From Bacillota bacterium (GTDB lineage: Bacteria; Bacillota_I; Bacilli_A; RF39; UBA660): 64,000 bases of DNA. The translations under genes were made by a program, and so were the position numbers. Positions 8,779 to 16,845 of the stretch are shown here, piece after piece. The notes under the pieces are model-generated. The model worked only from the letters and a program-made list of their open reading frames with translations, did not search any database and was not told where the DNA came from. The stretch covers positions 89,951 to 153,950 of the forward strand of contig SVAK01000001.1 in the NCBI GenBank assembly GCA_015059445.1. Direction: 5' to 3'. Positions within the stretch are counted from its first letter, which is position 1. Each line of letters starts with the position of its first letter.

Positions 8779-8930
8779 GTTAGTGATGAAGGAATTTACA
8801 ACTCTGGAGCTAAATCGTTAATACAGCGTTAAAGTATCAAGTGTATGAATAAATTCATAAATTAAGGTGGTACCGCGGGTTTTCTCGTCCTTAACCTTAT
8901 TTTTGAATTTTTTTAATTTTATGGAGGAAA
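8779..8930 (+). promoter_or_regulatory. T-box riboswitch leader (tyrosine), compact
   Basis: The T-box core AAGGTGGTACCGCG lies at 8864-8877, followed by CTCGTCCTT (8884-8892), the standard 3' partner of the antiterminator. A hairpin TATGAA-TAAA-TTCATA just upstream fits stem III. T-boxes sense uncharged tRNA; tyrS downstream makes tRNA-Tyr the expected ligand. UAC triplets that could be the specifier occur at 8797-8799 and 8822-8824. Only about 85 bases separate the predicted start from the core, much less than usual, so stem I must be short. A classical competing terminator is not obvious; control at the GGAGG site at 8923-8927 is possible. Confidence 0.88.
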
Positions 8931-8932
8931 AA

Positions 8933-10159
8933 ATGAAAATATTTGATGAATTAAAATGGCGTGGACTTATAAAAGATATAACTAGTCCAGAATTAGAAGA
9001 AAAATTAAATGGTGGAGGGATGACTTTTTATATTGGGACTGATCCTACTGGTGATAGTCTTCATTTAGGTCATCTATCTTCATTCTTAATTTCTAAAAGA
9101 TTAAAAGATGCTGGTCATAATCCGATTCTTTTAATTGGCGGAGCTACTGGAAGAATTGGAGATCCGAGACCTACAAGTGAAAGAGAAATGAAATCTATTG
9201 AAGAAGTTGAACATAATATTGAATGTTTAACAAAACAAGTAACAGATTTATTTGGTTTTGAAGTAGTAAATAACTATGATTGGATTAAAGATATAAATAC
9301 TCTAGATTTTTTAAGGGATTACGGAAAATTCTTCAATATTAACTACATGCTTGATAAAGACATCATTAGAAGAAGATTAGAAACTGGAATTACTTACACA
9401 GAATTTTCTTACATGATTTTACAAGCATTAGACTTCTTACATTTATATGAAGAAAAGAATTGTACAATGCAAGTAGCAGGATCAGATCAATGGGGTAATA
9501 TTACTGCTGGTATTGATTTAATTAAAAGAAAAATAGGTAAAGATGCCTATGCATTTACAATGCCATTAGTAACTACTAAAGATGGTAAAAAATTTGGTAA
9601 GAGCGAAGGTAATGCCTTATGGCTTGATAAGCATAAGACAAGTAGTTATGAATTATATCAATATTTAATAAATGTTGAAGATGATATGGTCATTGATTAT
9701 TTAAAAATATTTACATTCTTATCAAAAGATGAAATTGAAAAATTAGAAATAGAAAACAATCTTCATCCTGAATTAAGATTGGCACACAAAACTTTAGCAA
9801 GAGAAATTATAACTTTTCTTCATGGAGAAGATGAAGCGAATAAAGCTGAAAAAATAAGTAGAGCTTTATTTACTGAAGACATTAAGAATTTATCTAGTGA
9901 AGATATTTTAAATAATTTTAAAGATATAGAAAAAGTTATTTTAAATGAAGAAATAATGTTAGAAGAGCTACTTGTAACTGGTAATATTTGTTCAAGCAAA
10001 AGAGAAGCAAGAGAATTAATTAAGGGAAATGCCATTAGTTTAAATAATATTAAAATTGCAGAACCAACGTTTATAGTCACTAAAGAAAATGCTATTGACA
10101 ATAAAGTATATTTAATTAAAAAGGGGAAGAAAAAATATTATTTAGGAATATTTGAATAG
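8933..10159 (+). CDS. tyrS: Tyrosyl-tRNA synthetase
   Basis: Class I aminoacyl-tRNA synthetase of 408 residues that charges tRNA-Tyr. The HIGH-type motif is HLGH at 44-47 and the KMSKS-type motif is KFGKS at 221-225. The tyrosine/ATP pocket signatures YIGTDPTGDSLHLGH and QVAGSDQWGNITAG are intact. A C-terminal S4 RNA-binding domain (SKREARELIKGNAISLN) is present, and the length is standard. The start at 8933 has GGAGG at 8923-8927. A longer frame reaching back to a GTG at 8867 starts inside the T-box and is rejected. Confidence 0.97.
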   Translation: MKIFDELKWRGLIKDITSPELEEKLNGGGMTFYIGTDPTGDSLHLGHLSSFLISKRLKDAGHNPILLIGGATGRIGDPRPTSEREMKSIEEVEHNIECLTKQVTDLFGFEVVNNYDWIKDINTLDFLRDYGKFFNINYMLDKDIIRRRLETGITYTEFSYMILQALDFLHLYEEKNCTMQVAGSDQWGNITAGIDLIKRKIGKDAYAFTMPLVTTKDGKKFGKSEGNALWLDKHKTSSYELYQYLINVEDDMVIDYLKIFTFLSKDEIEKLEIENNLHPELRLAHKTLAREIITFLHGEDEANKAEKISRALFTEDIKNLSSEDILNNFKDIEKVILNEEIMLEELLVTGNICSSKREARELIKGNAISLNNIKIAEPTFIVTKENAIDNKVYLIKKGKKKYYLGIFE

Positions 10160-10171
10160 TAAGGGATTTTT

Positions 10172-10726
10172 ATGAGTATTGGAAGAATATCTTATCATAA
10201 ATTAAAAGATTATTTTGAATTAAAAAAATACAGAAAGTTTAATATACCTATTAAAGTAAAAAACAAGTGGACTATAAAATCTAAAGATTTTATAAATAAA
10301 GAAGAATTTATTTTTAGTAGTAGTATAATTAATACATTTAGTGAGTATGTTAAAGATAATCTTATATATTATTTTGGTTATGGTGATATAGAAAAACTTG
10401 ATAAAGAGCATTATCTAAGTCATACTCATGAATTTGATGCTGTGATTGAAAAATTATACGAATATCCTGAAACTTTCTATATACCGAAAAATTGTAAAGA
10501 TGATTATTCTAAAAGAGAATTGGAATTTTTAAAAAGTATTCAAAAACAATTATTAAAAGATGGATTAAAAGATATCGGAGTATTTTATAAAGAACACTCA
10601 TTAAAAAAAGATTATGAATATCTATATTTGGAGTACAACTATGATGAACTTAGAAAAAGAAATATAAAAAAAGTACAAGGTATAAATATAAAAAAACATG
10701 AAAAAATTTATAAAAAAAATTACTAA
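10172..10726 (+). CDS. Hypothetical protein, lysine/tyrosine-rich
   Basis: 184-residue cytoplasmic protein that I do not recognise. It is basic, rich in Lys and Tyr, and shows no membrane span or signal peptide. A HTHEFDAVIEKLYEYPETFYIP segment followed by a helical, charged C-terminus is the most distinctive part. It begins 12 bases after tyrS with an AAGGGA ribosome site, so it would be co-regulated by the tyrosine T-box. A bidirectional terminator overlaps its stop codon. Confidence 0.6.
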   Translation: MSIGRISYHKLKDYFELKKYRKFNIPIKVKNKWTIKSKDFINKEEFIFSSSIINTFSEYVKDNLIYYFGYGDIEKLDKEHYLSHTHEFDAVIEKLYEYPETFYIPKNCKDDYSKRELEFLKSIQKQLLKDGLKDIGVFYKEHSLKKDYEYLYLEYNYDELRKRNIKKVQGINIKKHEKIYKKNY

Positions 10727-10747
10727 TTAAATATTAGTAATTTTTTT
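10712..10747. terminator. Bidirectional terminator between tyrS unit and uppP
   Basis: ATTACTAAT (10719-10727) pairs with ATTAGTAAT (10733-10741). It is flanked by seven A on the left and seven T on the right, so it can serve both convergent transcripts. Confidence 0.85.
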
Positions 10748-11552
10748 ATCTAAACCAAATAAATATAAAAAATGCTAAGCATAAACAATAAATTGAAAAT
10801 TTCCAAAGCTTTCCTTTTTTTACTAAATTACTTAACCATTTATATGAGAAGTAAGTAATTATAAGGGCCGCTACCATTCCACATAAGTAAGGCAATAATA
10901 GAGAAGTAGGTGTACTAATTAATTCTGGTGCTTTCAATAACATTGTTCCTAAACTGACTGGAAAGTATAACATAAAAGTATATTTTAATGCATCCTCTCT
11001 TTTTAATTTACAAATTAGACAAGCTACTAAAACAGTACCGCTACGACTTATACCAGGGATAATAGTTATAGCTTGAAATAACCCAATTATAATAGCGTCT
11101 TTAATAGTTATTCCGTTACTATCTTTTTCTCCTTTAATATTTCTAACAATATATAGCATCAATGCTGTAAATAAGAAAGAAAATCCCAGCATTTTTAATG
11201 AATTATAATGAGATTCCAAATAATCGTTAAATAATATACCTGTAATTCCTACGGGAATAGTACTTATTATCATTTTGATTACATACATAAATCCATTTTT
11301 ATTAGAATTTCTTTTTTCTTTGCTAAATATAAAGGTAAAGAAATTTTTAATAAGTTCAATAATATCTTTTCTAAAAATAAAAAGTATTGCTAGAAAAGAA
11401 CCAAAATTAGAAATAATTTCAAAATTAAAAGTATTAAACATTTCTGTATTAAATAAATTTTTAAATAAATAGATATGCCCACTGCTAGAAACGGGTAATG
11501 GTTCACTTATACCTTGAACAATACCTAATATTATATATTTTATATAGTCCAT
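10746..11552 (-). CDS. uppP: Undecaprenyl-diphosphatase UppP/BacA
   Basis: 268-residue integral membrane enzyme that dephosphorylates undecaprenyl pyrophosphate to recycle the lipid carrier for wall and capsule synthesis, and confers bacitracin tolerance. The signature EPLPVSSSGH at residues 17-26 corresponds to the usual EFLPISSTGH, and PGISRSG is the second conserved motif. Multiple hydrophobic helices and normal length support the call. The start has an AGGTGA ribosome site and a TATAAT lies about 20 bases further upstream. It is functionally linked to the TagO/capsule locus a few kilobases away. Confidence 0.95.
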   Translation of the reverse strand: MDYIKYIILGIVQGISEPLPVSSSGHIYLFKNLFNTEMFNTFNFEIISNFGSFLAILFIFRKDIIELIKNFFTFIFSKEKRNSNKNGFMYVIKMIISTIPVGITGILFNDYLESHYNSLKMLGFSFLFTALMLYIVRNIKGEKDSNGITIKDAIIIGLFQAITIIPGISRSGTVLVACLICKLKREDALKYTFMLYFPVSLGTMLLKAPELISTPTSLLLPYLCGMVAALIITYFSYKWLSNLVKKGKLWKFSIYCLCLAFFIFIWFR

Positions 11553-11616
11553 AATTTATCACCTAATTAATTATATAATATTTTTGGTAAATTATAAATA
11601 AAATATAGAGATAAGT

Positions 11617-11832
11617 ATGTTAAGTATATGTTTATTTATATTTGGATTTATATTGGCAGTAGTAGGATTATTTTTTATCTTATTATACTTAAATTTATTA
11701 GTTATAGGGTATACTTTTTTTGAATTTGTCTATTTTATTATTAGAAGTATCTATTGCGATTTGTTTTTTATAGGAATTATTCTTATTTATCTCTCTTTAG
11801 GAAGGAAGAAAAAACATGAACTACTATTATGA
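11617..11832 (+). CDS. Small membrane protein, unknown
   Basis: 71-residue, almost entirely hydrophobic protein with two predicted membrane helices joined by a short loop, ending in the basic tail SLGRKKKHELLL. Family unknown. It overlaps the YjbA-like gene by 17 bases; the GGAAGGAAG ribosome site of that gene lies inside this frame. Coupled translation is therefore likely. The upstream ribosome site (GAGATAAG) is weak. Confidence 0.45.
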   Translation: MLSICLFIFGFILAVVGLFFILLYLNLLVIGYTFFEFVYFIIRSIYCDLFFIGIILIYLSLGRKKKHELLL

Positions 11833-12448
11833 TTTATTACTAAATTTTCAAGATAAGTATTGTATGTTTTATGAATGGGATCAAGAAGATAGTATTGAAT
11901 TTATAAAAAAGATTCCCCTTTTTCATATCGATTCAAAAGCTTATATAGATCTACTAACTAAAAGAGTCATATTAAATGAAAATTTTTTACAATCTATTGA
12001 AAATAAAACTAAAATTAAACAAAACAATTATTTAAAATATACTAGTATTTTTAGTGATGGTAAAAATAGTATTGTTTTAGAATTTAATGATGATGGCTTA
12101 GTTATTAATAAGAGTAGTTTGATGTTAGAAGATGAACTTAATATTAATGAGTTTATGTATAGTATTAAATTAAGTCCCATAGATTATAAAGTTGTTGATG
12201 AAGACAAAATATCGAAAGAAACAAGGCAAGAATTAAAAATAAAGAGATTGTTAAAAATAGAAATAGAAAATATGTATCAGAAAAAAGAGTTTAGTAAACT
12301 TAAATATATTTATTTAGAGTGGTTTAATGAACTAATAGATAATATTGATAAAATGTATAATAAAATGTTAACTAAAATCGGTGAGGATTTAACCGAAAAA
12401 GAATATGCTATTTATGAATTAATAAAATTATCTTATAACAATGTATAA
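11816..12448 (+). CDS. YjbA-like protein (DUF3603)
   Basis: 210-residue cytoplasmic protein. The N-terminal pattern CMFYEWDQEDSIEFIKKIPLF aligns by eye with the HEWRKxDxxELLDQVPLL signature of Bacillus YjbA (DUF3603). The later KYIYLEWFNELIDNIDKMY resembles the family's RYWYTEWNP region. The molecular function of the family is unknown. A strong GGAAGGAAG site lies in the end of the preceding membrane-protein gene, indicating an operon. The assignment rests on remembered family features and is moderate. Confidence 0.55.
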   Translation: MNYYYDLLLNFQDKYCMFYEWDQEDSIEFIKKIPLFHIDSKAYIDLLTKRVILNENFLQSIENKTKIKQNNYLKYTSIFSDGKNSIVLEFNDDGLVINKSSLMLEDELNINEFMYSIKLSPIDYKVVDEDKISKETRQELKIKRLLKIEIENMYQKKEFSKLKYIYLEWFNELIDNIDKMYNKMLTKIGEDLTEKEYAIYELIKLSYNNV

Positions 12449-12489
12449 ATAAACTAATATTCGGTAATAATAAAAACAGGAGTGATAAA

Positions 12490-13029
12490 ATGAAAAAAAT
12501 ACTATCTTTATTATTATTGTTATTATTATTAACAGGTTGTGGAGGCAATAATGCTAGAAATGCTGTTGATAGTTATCTAAAAAAATATCGTAATTTATCT
12601 AGTGAAGTTTTAGTAGATTTAGAAAATACAATTACTAAAGAAAATTTAACTAACGAACAACAAGAAAAATATCGTGATGTATTAAAAAAACAATATAAAG
12701 ATTTAACTTATGAAATTGTGGAAGAGCAATATGATGATGATGCTAGTTATGTAACAGTTAAAGTTTCTGTTTATGATTTATACAAAGCCCAAAGTGATGC
12801 ATCTATTTATTTAGCAAATAATCCTGATGAATTTAATGATAATACTGGAGTTTATGATAATGATAAATATACTGATTATAAATTAGATAGAATGAAAAAT
12901 ATAACTGAAAAAGTAGATTATACTATTACATTTACTGTAACAAAAGAAAATGACAAGTATGTAGTGGAACAACCAACAGAAATAGATTTACAAAAAATAC
13001 ATGGTGTTTATAATTATGAATTAGATTAG
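12490..13029 (+). CDS. Lipoprotein, unknown
   Basis: 179-residue lipoprotein. A leucine-rich signal peptide ends in the lipobox LTGC with the modified cysteine at about residue 17, followed by GGNNARNAVDSYLKKYRNL. The rest is hydrophilic with a helix-then-strand pattern (YDDDASYVTVKVSVYDL and KVDYTITFTVTKEND), resembling small DUF4878/NTF2-like lipoproteins, although I cannot assign a family. It has its own AGGAG site. A bidirectional terminator follows. Confidence 0.75.
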   Translation: MKKILSLLLLLLLLTGCGGNNARNAVDSYLKKYRNLSSEVLVDLENTITKENLTNEQQEKYRDVLKKQYKDLTYEIVEEQYDDDASYVTVKVSVYDLYKAQSDASIYLANNPDEFNDNTGVYDNDKYTDYKLDRMKNITEKVDYTITFTVTKENDKYVVEQPTEIDLQKIHGVYNYELD

Positions 13030-13038
13030 TAAACAATA

Positions 13039-13068
13039 AAAACCTCTGAATTTATTTTCAGAGGTTTT
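13039..13068. terminator. Bidirectional terminator
   Basis: AAAACCTCTGAA (13039-13050) pairs perfectly with TTCAGAGGTTTT (13057-13068) around a six-base loop. It lies between the convergent lipoprotein gene and the lysine-rich membrane-protein gene. Confidence 0.9.
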
Positions 13069-13084
13069 TATTATTTAAATTAAC

Positions 13085-13384
13085 TCATTTTTTTCTTTTT
13101 TTATTAGAAGCTTTTGAAGCATTTTTCTTTGCCGTTTTTGTTTTTGATTTTTTATTTTTTTTAGAAGTTGCCGCTTTTTTCTTATCTTCTTTTTTGGGAG
13201 ATTTTCTTTTTTGTTCAGTTTCTTTTTTTTGATTTGTCTCTAAAATAGCCTCGGGATTAGTTTCTTGTTTTTTTAATTCAAAATATTTTATTAAAAAAAT
13301 AGTTATGAAAATTATTAACACTAACAAGTAAATGGCAATAATAACTATAAAAAATATATCTATTTTATCAAACGTTTTTTCCAT
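13085..13384 (-). CDS. Single-span membrane protein with lysine-rich histone-H1-like tail
   Basis: 99-residue protein with one N-terminal membrane helix (IDIFFIVIIAIYLLVLIIFITIF). It is followed by a strongly basic, low-complexity cytoplasmic tail (AATSKKNKKSK, NASKASNKKRKK). The tail composition resembles histone H1-like or ribosomal extension tails and could bind nucleic acid or teichoic acids; this is inference only. The start at 13384 is preferred because the AAGGAAG site touches the upstream ATG at 13393 but lies 9 bases from this one. Confidence 0.6.
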   Translation of the reverse strand: MEKTFDKIDIFFIVIIAIYLLVLIIFITIFLIKYFELKKQETNPEAILETNQKKETEQKRKSPKKEDKKKAATSKKNKKSKTKTAKKNASKASNKKRKK

Positions 13385-13538
13385 TGCACTCATCTTCCTT
13401 TAAGAATATTATATTATAGGTTTGTAAAAAAGAATAGTTAAAAAATGTCAATAATTTAGTTATATTTGACAATATATTTAGTTAAAAAGAATATATATCT
13501 TTAATTTGTGTTAAAATATACTTAGAAAGTAGGCAAAA

Positions 13539-15272
13539 ATGAAAAATAAATATTTCTATTTAGTTATATTTATGTTATTATTATTCATTGTAAATATGAA
13601 TATTTCTTTTGCTGCAACTTATAAAGGAAAAATAACCGGAACTGGGGTTCGCTTAAGAAGTGGTCCAGGCACAAATTATGAATATTTAAAGACAATAAGT
13701 AAAGATAATGAATATATGCTTGTTAATGATACAATTCACCCTAGTGAAGAAGGCTGTAGTAATGGATGGTATAAAATATATTATGAAGGTTCTGCTACTG
13801 GGTATGTATGCAGCGATTTTATCAGTGTTTCTACTTTAGTATTTAATGAAACACCTACTAATGAATGTGAAAAAGCACTGTCTGATTTAGGATTTCCATC
13901 AAGTTATTGGCCAGAACTATGCACGCTTAAAGAGAAATATCCTAATTGGCAATTTAAAGCATTACTTACAGGTCTTGATTGGAGTGAAGCTGTTAATAAT
14001 GAGAGCGCTTGTGGTACTAGTTATATAGCCAGTACAGTTGCCACTAACATTGATAGTTCTTGTAAAAATGATTACACAAAAACATGGTATCCTGCTTCGT
14101 CTACAGCAGTAGCCTATTATATGGATCCAAGAAACTGGTTAACAGAAAAATATATATTTCAATTTGAATATTTAAAATATGATGATAGCATTACTACTTT
14201 ATATCCAAGTGCAGTAGAATCTGCCATTAGTCATGCTGATTTTTATAAATACCATTTAAATATTGGTAACAACTTATCGACAATAATTGATGAAGTTGGT
14301 AAAGAAACTAATGTAAGTCCAATATTTATTGCTTCTAGAATTTTACAGGAATTAGGTAGTAAAAATAGTTTATATAATTTATATAGTGGAATATATGATG
14401 GAGCAGAAGGTATTTATGTCGGATATTACAATTTCTATAATTTTGGAGTAACTGATTCATGTGCAACTTCTAAAGGAACAACTGCTTGTGGACTTGATTA
14501 TGCTATTGAAAGAAATTGGTTTGGTTTGAAGACAGCTATAAAAGGTGGTGCAAGTCAGATTGCTAATAGTTATATTTCCCAAGGACAATATACGGGATAT
14601 TTACAAAAGTATAACGTGACACCGCTTAATAGCAATAGTTTATATACGCATCAATATATGGCTAATGTGGCAGCGCCTTCAAGTGAATCAAAAACTACTT
14701 ACAATACTTATAAAGAATTAGGACTATTAGAAAAAACTTCATTTGTATTTTATATACCTATTTATAATAATATGGATAATACAAATTATTCTGAAAATAA
14801 TGGTGCTGTTGAGGTTCCTGATGAAGAAGTTATCACTACAATAGATATTAGTACTATTATAACTAGTAGTGGATACAAATATAGTGAAGATTATATTACT
14901 GGTATTACTTCAGAAACCAGTGTAAAAGATGTAAAAAGTGCAATTGAAAGTATTTCAGGTAGTAAATCCGTTACTATAAAAAATAAAGATGATATTTTAG
15001 TAACAGAAGGTTTGATTGGCACTGGATTCAAAGTGACAGTTAGTAATTCTGATACTTCAAAAACTTTAACAGTAGTTATAAATGGTGACACTTCCGGTGA
15101 TGGTCAAATTAATGCATTAGACTTATTACATGTTCAAAAGAGTATTTTAGGTACTTATACATTAAGTGGTGTATATTCTTTAGCAGGTGATACATCTGAT
15201 GATGGTAAAGTTAATGCAGTAGATTTATTACAAATTCAAAAAAGTATTTTAGGCACTTATGAAATAAAATAA
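13539..15272 (+). CDS. Secreted SH3b / glucosaminidase cell-wall hydrolase with C-terminal dockerin
   Basis: 577-residue exported wall hydrolase. The signal peptide ends around NISFAATYKG. An SH3b domain (GVRLRSGPGTNYEYLK) covers roughly residues 30-95. The central domain, about 130-420, resembles GH73-type endo-N-acetylglucosaminidases: the likely catalytic glutamate is in FIASRILQELGSK and a GYYNFYNFG motif follows. A spacer domain is followed by a type I dockerin at about 518-577. Its two calcium-loop repeats start GDTSGDGQINALDLL and GDTSDDGKVNAVDLL. The next gene encodes a cohesin-like membrane protein, a natural partner. Substrate and cleavage site are inferred from family resemblance. 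Confidence 0.82.
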   Translation: MKNKYFYLVIFMLLLFIVNMNISFAATYKGKITGTGVRLRSGPGTNYEYLKTISKDNEYMLVNDTIHPSEEGCSNGWYKIYYEGSATGYVCSDFISVSTLVFNETPTNECEKALSDLGFPSSYWPELCTLKEKYPNWQFKALLTGLDWSEAVNNESACGTSYIASTVATNIDSSCKNDYTKTWYPASSTAVAYYMDPRNWLTEKYIFQFEYLKYDDSITTLYPSAVESAISHADFYKYHLNIGNNLSTIIDEVGKETNVSPIFIASRILQELGSKNSLYNLYSGIYDGAEGIYVGYYNFYNFGVTDSCATSKGTTACGLDYAIERNWFGLKTAIKGGASQIANSYISQGQYTGYLQKYNVTPLNSNSLYTHQYMANVAAPSSESKTTYNTYKELGLLEKTSFVFYIPIYNNMDNTNYSENNGAVEVPDEEVITTIDISTIITSSGYKYSEDYITGITSETSVKDVKSAIESISGSKSVTIKNKDDILVTEGLIGTGFKVTVSNSDTSKTLTVVINGDTSGDGQINALDLLHVQKSILGTYTLSGVYSLAGDTSDDGKVNAVDLLQIQKSILGTYEIK

Positions 15273-15291
15273 TAGAAAGGATTTGAAATTT

Positions 15292-16764
15292 ATGAAAAGA
15301 TTAAAATTATTTATAGTTACATTATTAAGTTTAATAATTTTGCCTGGTGTTGTAAACGCTGCTTCTGGTAAGATTACAGTAAGTAGTACTAGTACGATAG
15401 TTGTAGGCAACAAAGTAACAGTGACGGTTAAATTGTCTGCAGGAGCTAGTTGGGAAATGAATCTTAATTATGACAAAAATTATTTACAACTAGTTAGCGG
15501 CGGTGGCGAAGCTGGCGGAACAAAAATGGTTAATACTTCAACTGGTAAGCCCAATAGAACTTATACATTTACATTTAAAACATTGAAAAAAGGAAGTACC
15601 ACAGTTAAAGTTGGAAGTTATTATATTGTAGATGATAATTTTAATACAATGAGTATAACTAATAATTCTAAAACTATTAAAATTATTACTCAAGCAGAAT
15701 TAGAAGCTAGTTATTCTAAAGATAATAATTTAAAAAGCTTAGAAGTAGAAGGTTATGAACTAATTCCTGAATTTAAAAAAGATACTTTAGATTATAGTGT
15801 CAATGTTCCAGAAGGCACTACGAGCATTACGGTTAAAGCTAAAGAAAATGATAGTAAAGCTAGTGTTAGTGGTGACGGCGCAATTGAAGTTACAGAAGGA
15901 ATTAACAATGTAAGTGTAGTTGTAAGAGCAGAAAATGGTAGTGAAAAAACCTATAATTTAATAGTTAATGTTATTGATCAAAATCCTATTAATGTTGAGG
16001 TGAATGATATAAATTATACTGTTATTAAACTTCGAAAAAATTATACTTGTCCAGATTTATTTTCAGAAAGTGAAATTACAATTAATGAGTTTCAAATCCC
16101 AGCATGTGTTAATGAGAAGATTAATTATACTTTGGTTGGATTAAAACAAGAAGATGGGACAATCGAAAATTTTATTTATGAAAATGGTAAATATACTAAG
16201 TATTCAGAAATCGTTGGAACATCACTTAGAATAATTGCTCAAGATTATAATGGAGAAATTGATGGATTAACTAAATCGACAGAAAATATTAACGATAAAG
16301 AATATCAAGTATTTAAATTTAATGAGTCTTCTAGATTCTATGTTGTTTATGGTACGAATGTAGAAACAGGTGAAAAAGATTTTTATGTTTATGATAGTAA
16401 AAACAATACATTTAATCTTTATGATACGGAATATATTGATTATTTAAAAGATTTAAATAAAACTTATTTATATGTAATAATAGCTTTTGGTTTGGGCTTA
16501 TTCTTATCTCTAATATGTATAATTTCAATAAGCAGAAGTAAAAGTAAGTTGAAGAAAAAGTATAAAAAAGAAAAATTTAATAATAAACCATCAAAGAAAA
16601 GTCAAAAAGAAAAGCTGGAAAAAATAGAGAAAGAAATTGAAGAAAAGATTATAAAAGAGAATGTAAATGAGTTAAAAGAAGAAATTAATAAAAAAGATGA
16701 TACGTTAGTTTATGATTTGTTTGAGGATGATAAAAAGAAAACGACTAAAAGAACAAAAAAATAA
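15292..16764 (+). CDS. Membrane-anchored cohesin-like protein with cadherin-like beta-sandwich domain
   Basis: 490-residue surface protein. The signal peptide ends near VVNAASGK. Residues about 22-130 (starting GKITVSSTSTIVVGN) have the all-beta pattern of cohesins, including a VTVTVKLSAG strand and a glycine-rich loop. A cadherin-like beta-sandwich follows (NNLKSLEVEGYELIPEF, then YSVNVPEGTTSITVKAKEND). Near residue 400 a membrane helix (YLYVIIAFGLGLFLSLICII) is followed by a long charged cytoplasmic tail. The start at 15292 has GAAAGG 11 bases upstream; a TTG nine bases earlier is rejected. The gene lies 19 bases after the dockerin hydrolase, suggesting it displays that enzyme on the cell surface. 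Confidence 0.7.
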   Translation: MKRLKLFIVTLLSLIILPGVVNAASGKITVSSTSTIVVGNKVTVTVKLSAGASWEMNLNYDKNYLQLVSGGGEAGGTKMVNTSTGKPNRTYTFTFKTLKKGSTTVKVGSYYIVDDNFNTMSITNNSKTIKIITQAELEASYSKDNNLKSLEVEGYELIPEFKKDTLDYSVNVPEGTTSITVKAKENDSKASVSGDGAIEVTEGINNVSVVVRAENGSEKTYNLIVNVIDQNPINVEVNDINYTVIKLRKNYTCPDLFSESEITINEFQIPACVNEKINYTLVGLKQEDGTIENFIYENGKYTKYSEIVGTSLRIIAQDYNGEIDGLTKSTENINDKEYQVFKFNESSRFYVVYGTNVETGEKDFYVYDSKNNTFNLYDTEYIDYLKDLNKTYLYVIIAFGLGLFLSLICIISISRSKSKLKKKYKKEKFNNKPSKKSQKEKLEKIEKEIEEKIIKENVNELKEEINKKDDTLVYDLFEDDKKKTTKRTKK

Positions 16765-16783
16765 AAAATTTTGTTCTTTTTTT
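16749..16783 (+). terminator. Terminator after the cohesin-like gene
   Basis: AAGAACAAAA (16749-16758) pairs with TTTTGTTCTT (16769-16778), followed by five more T. The left arm is inside the coding sequence. Confidence 0.85.
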
Positions 16784-16823
16784 GATAAATATACATTTTC
16801 TTTCTTTTTTGTTATTTATCAGT

Positions 16824-16829
16824 TATAAT
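16824..16829 (+). promoter_or_regulatory. -10 element of the tagO gene
   Basis: TATAAT at 16824-16829 would start transcription near 16836, only about 10 bases before the preferred ATG. The mRNA leader would then consist of little more than the GGGTG ribosome site. No good -35 is seen. Confidence 0.45.
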
Positions 16830-16845
16830 ATGTATGGGTGTTTTT

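Noticed and set aside
8867-8932. N-terminal extension of tyrS from a GTG at 8867
   Set aside because: The extension lies inside the T-box antiterminator; the ATG at 8933 has GGAGG and gives the standard TyrRS N-terminus.
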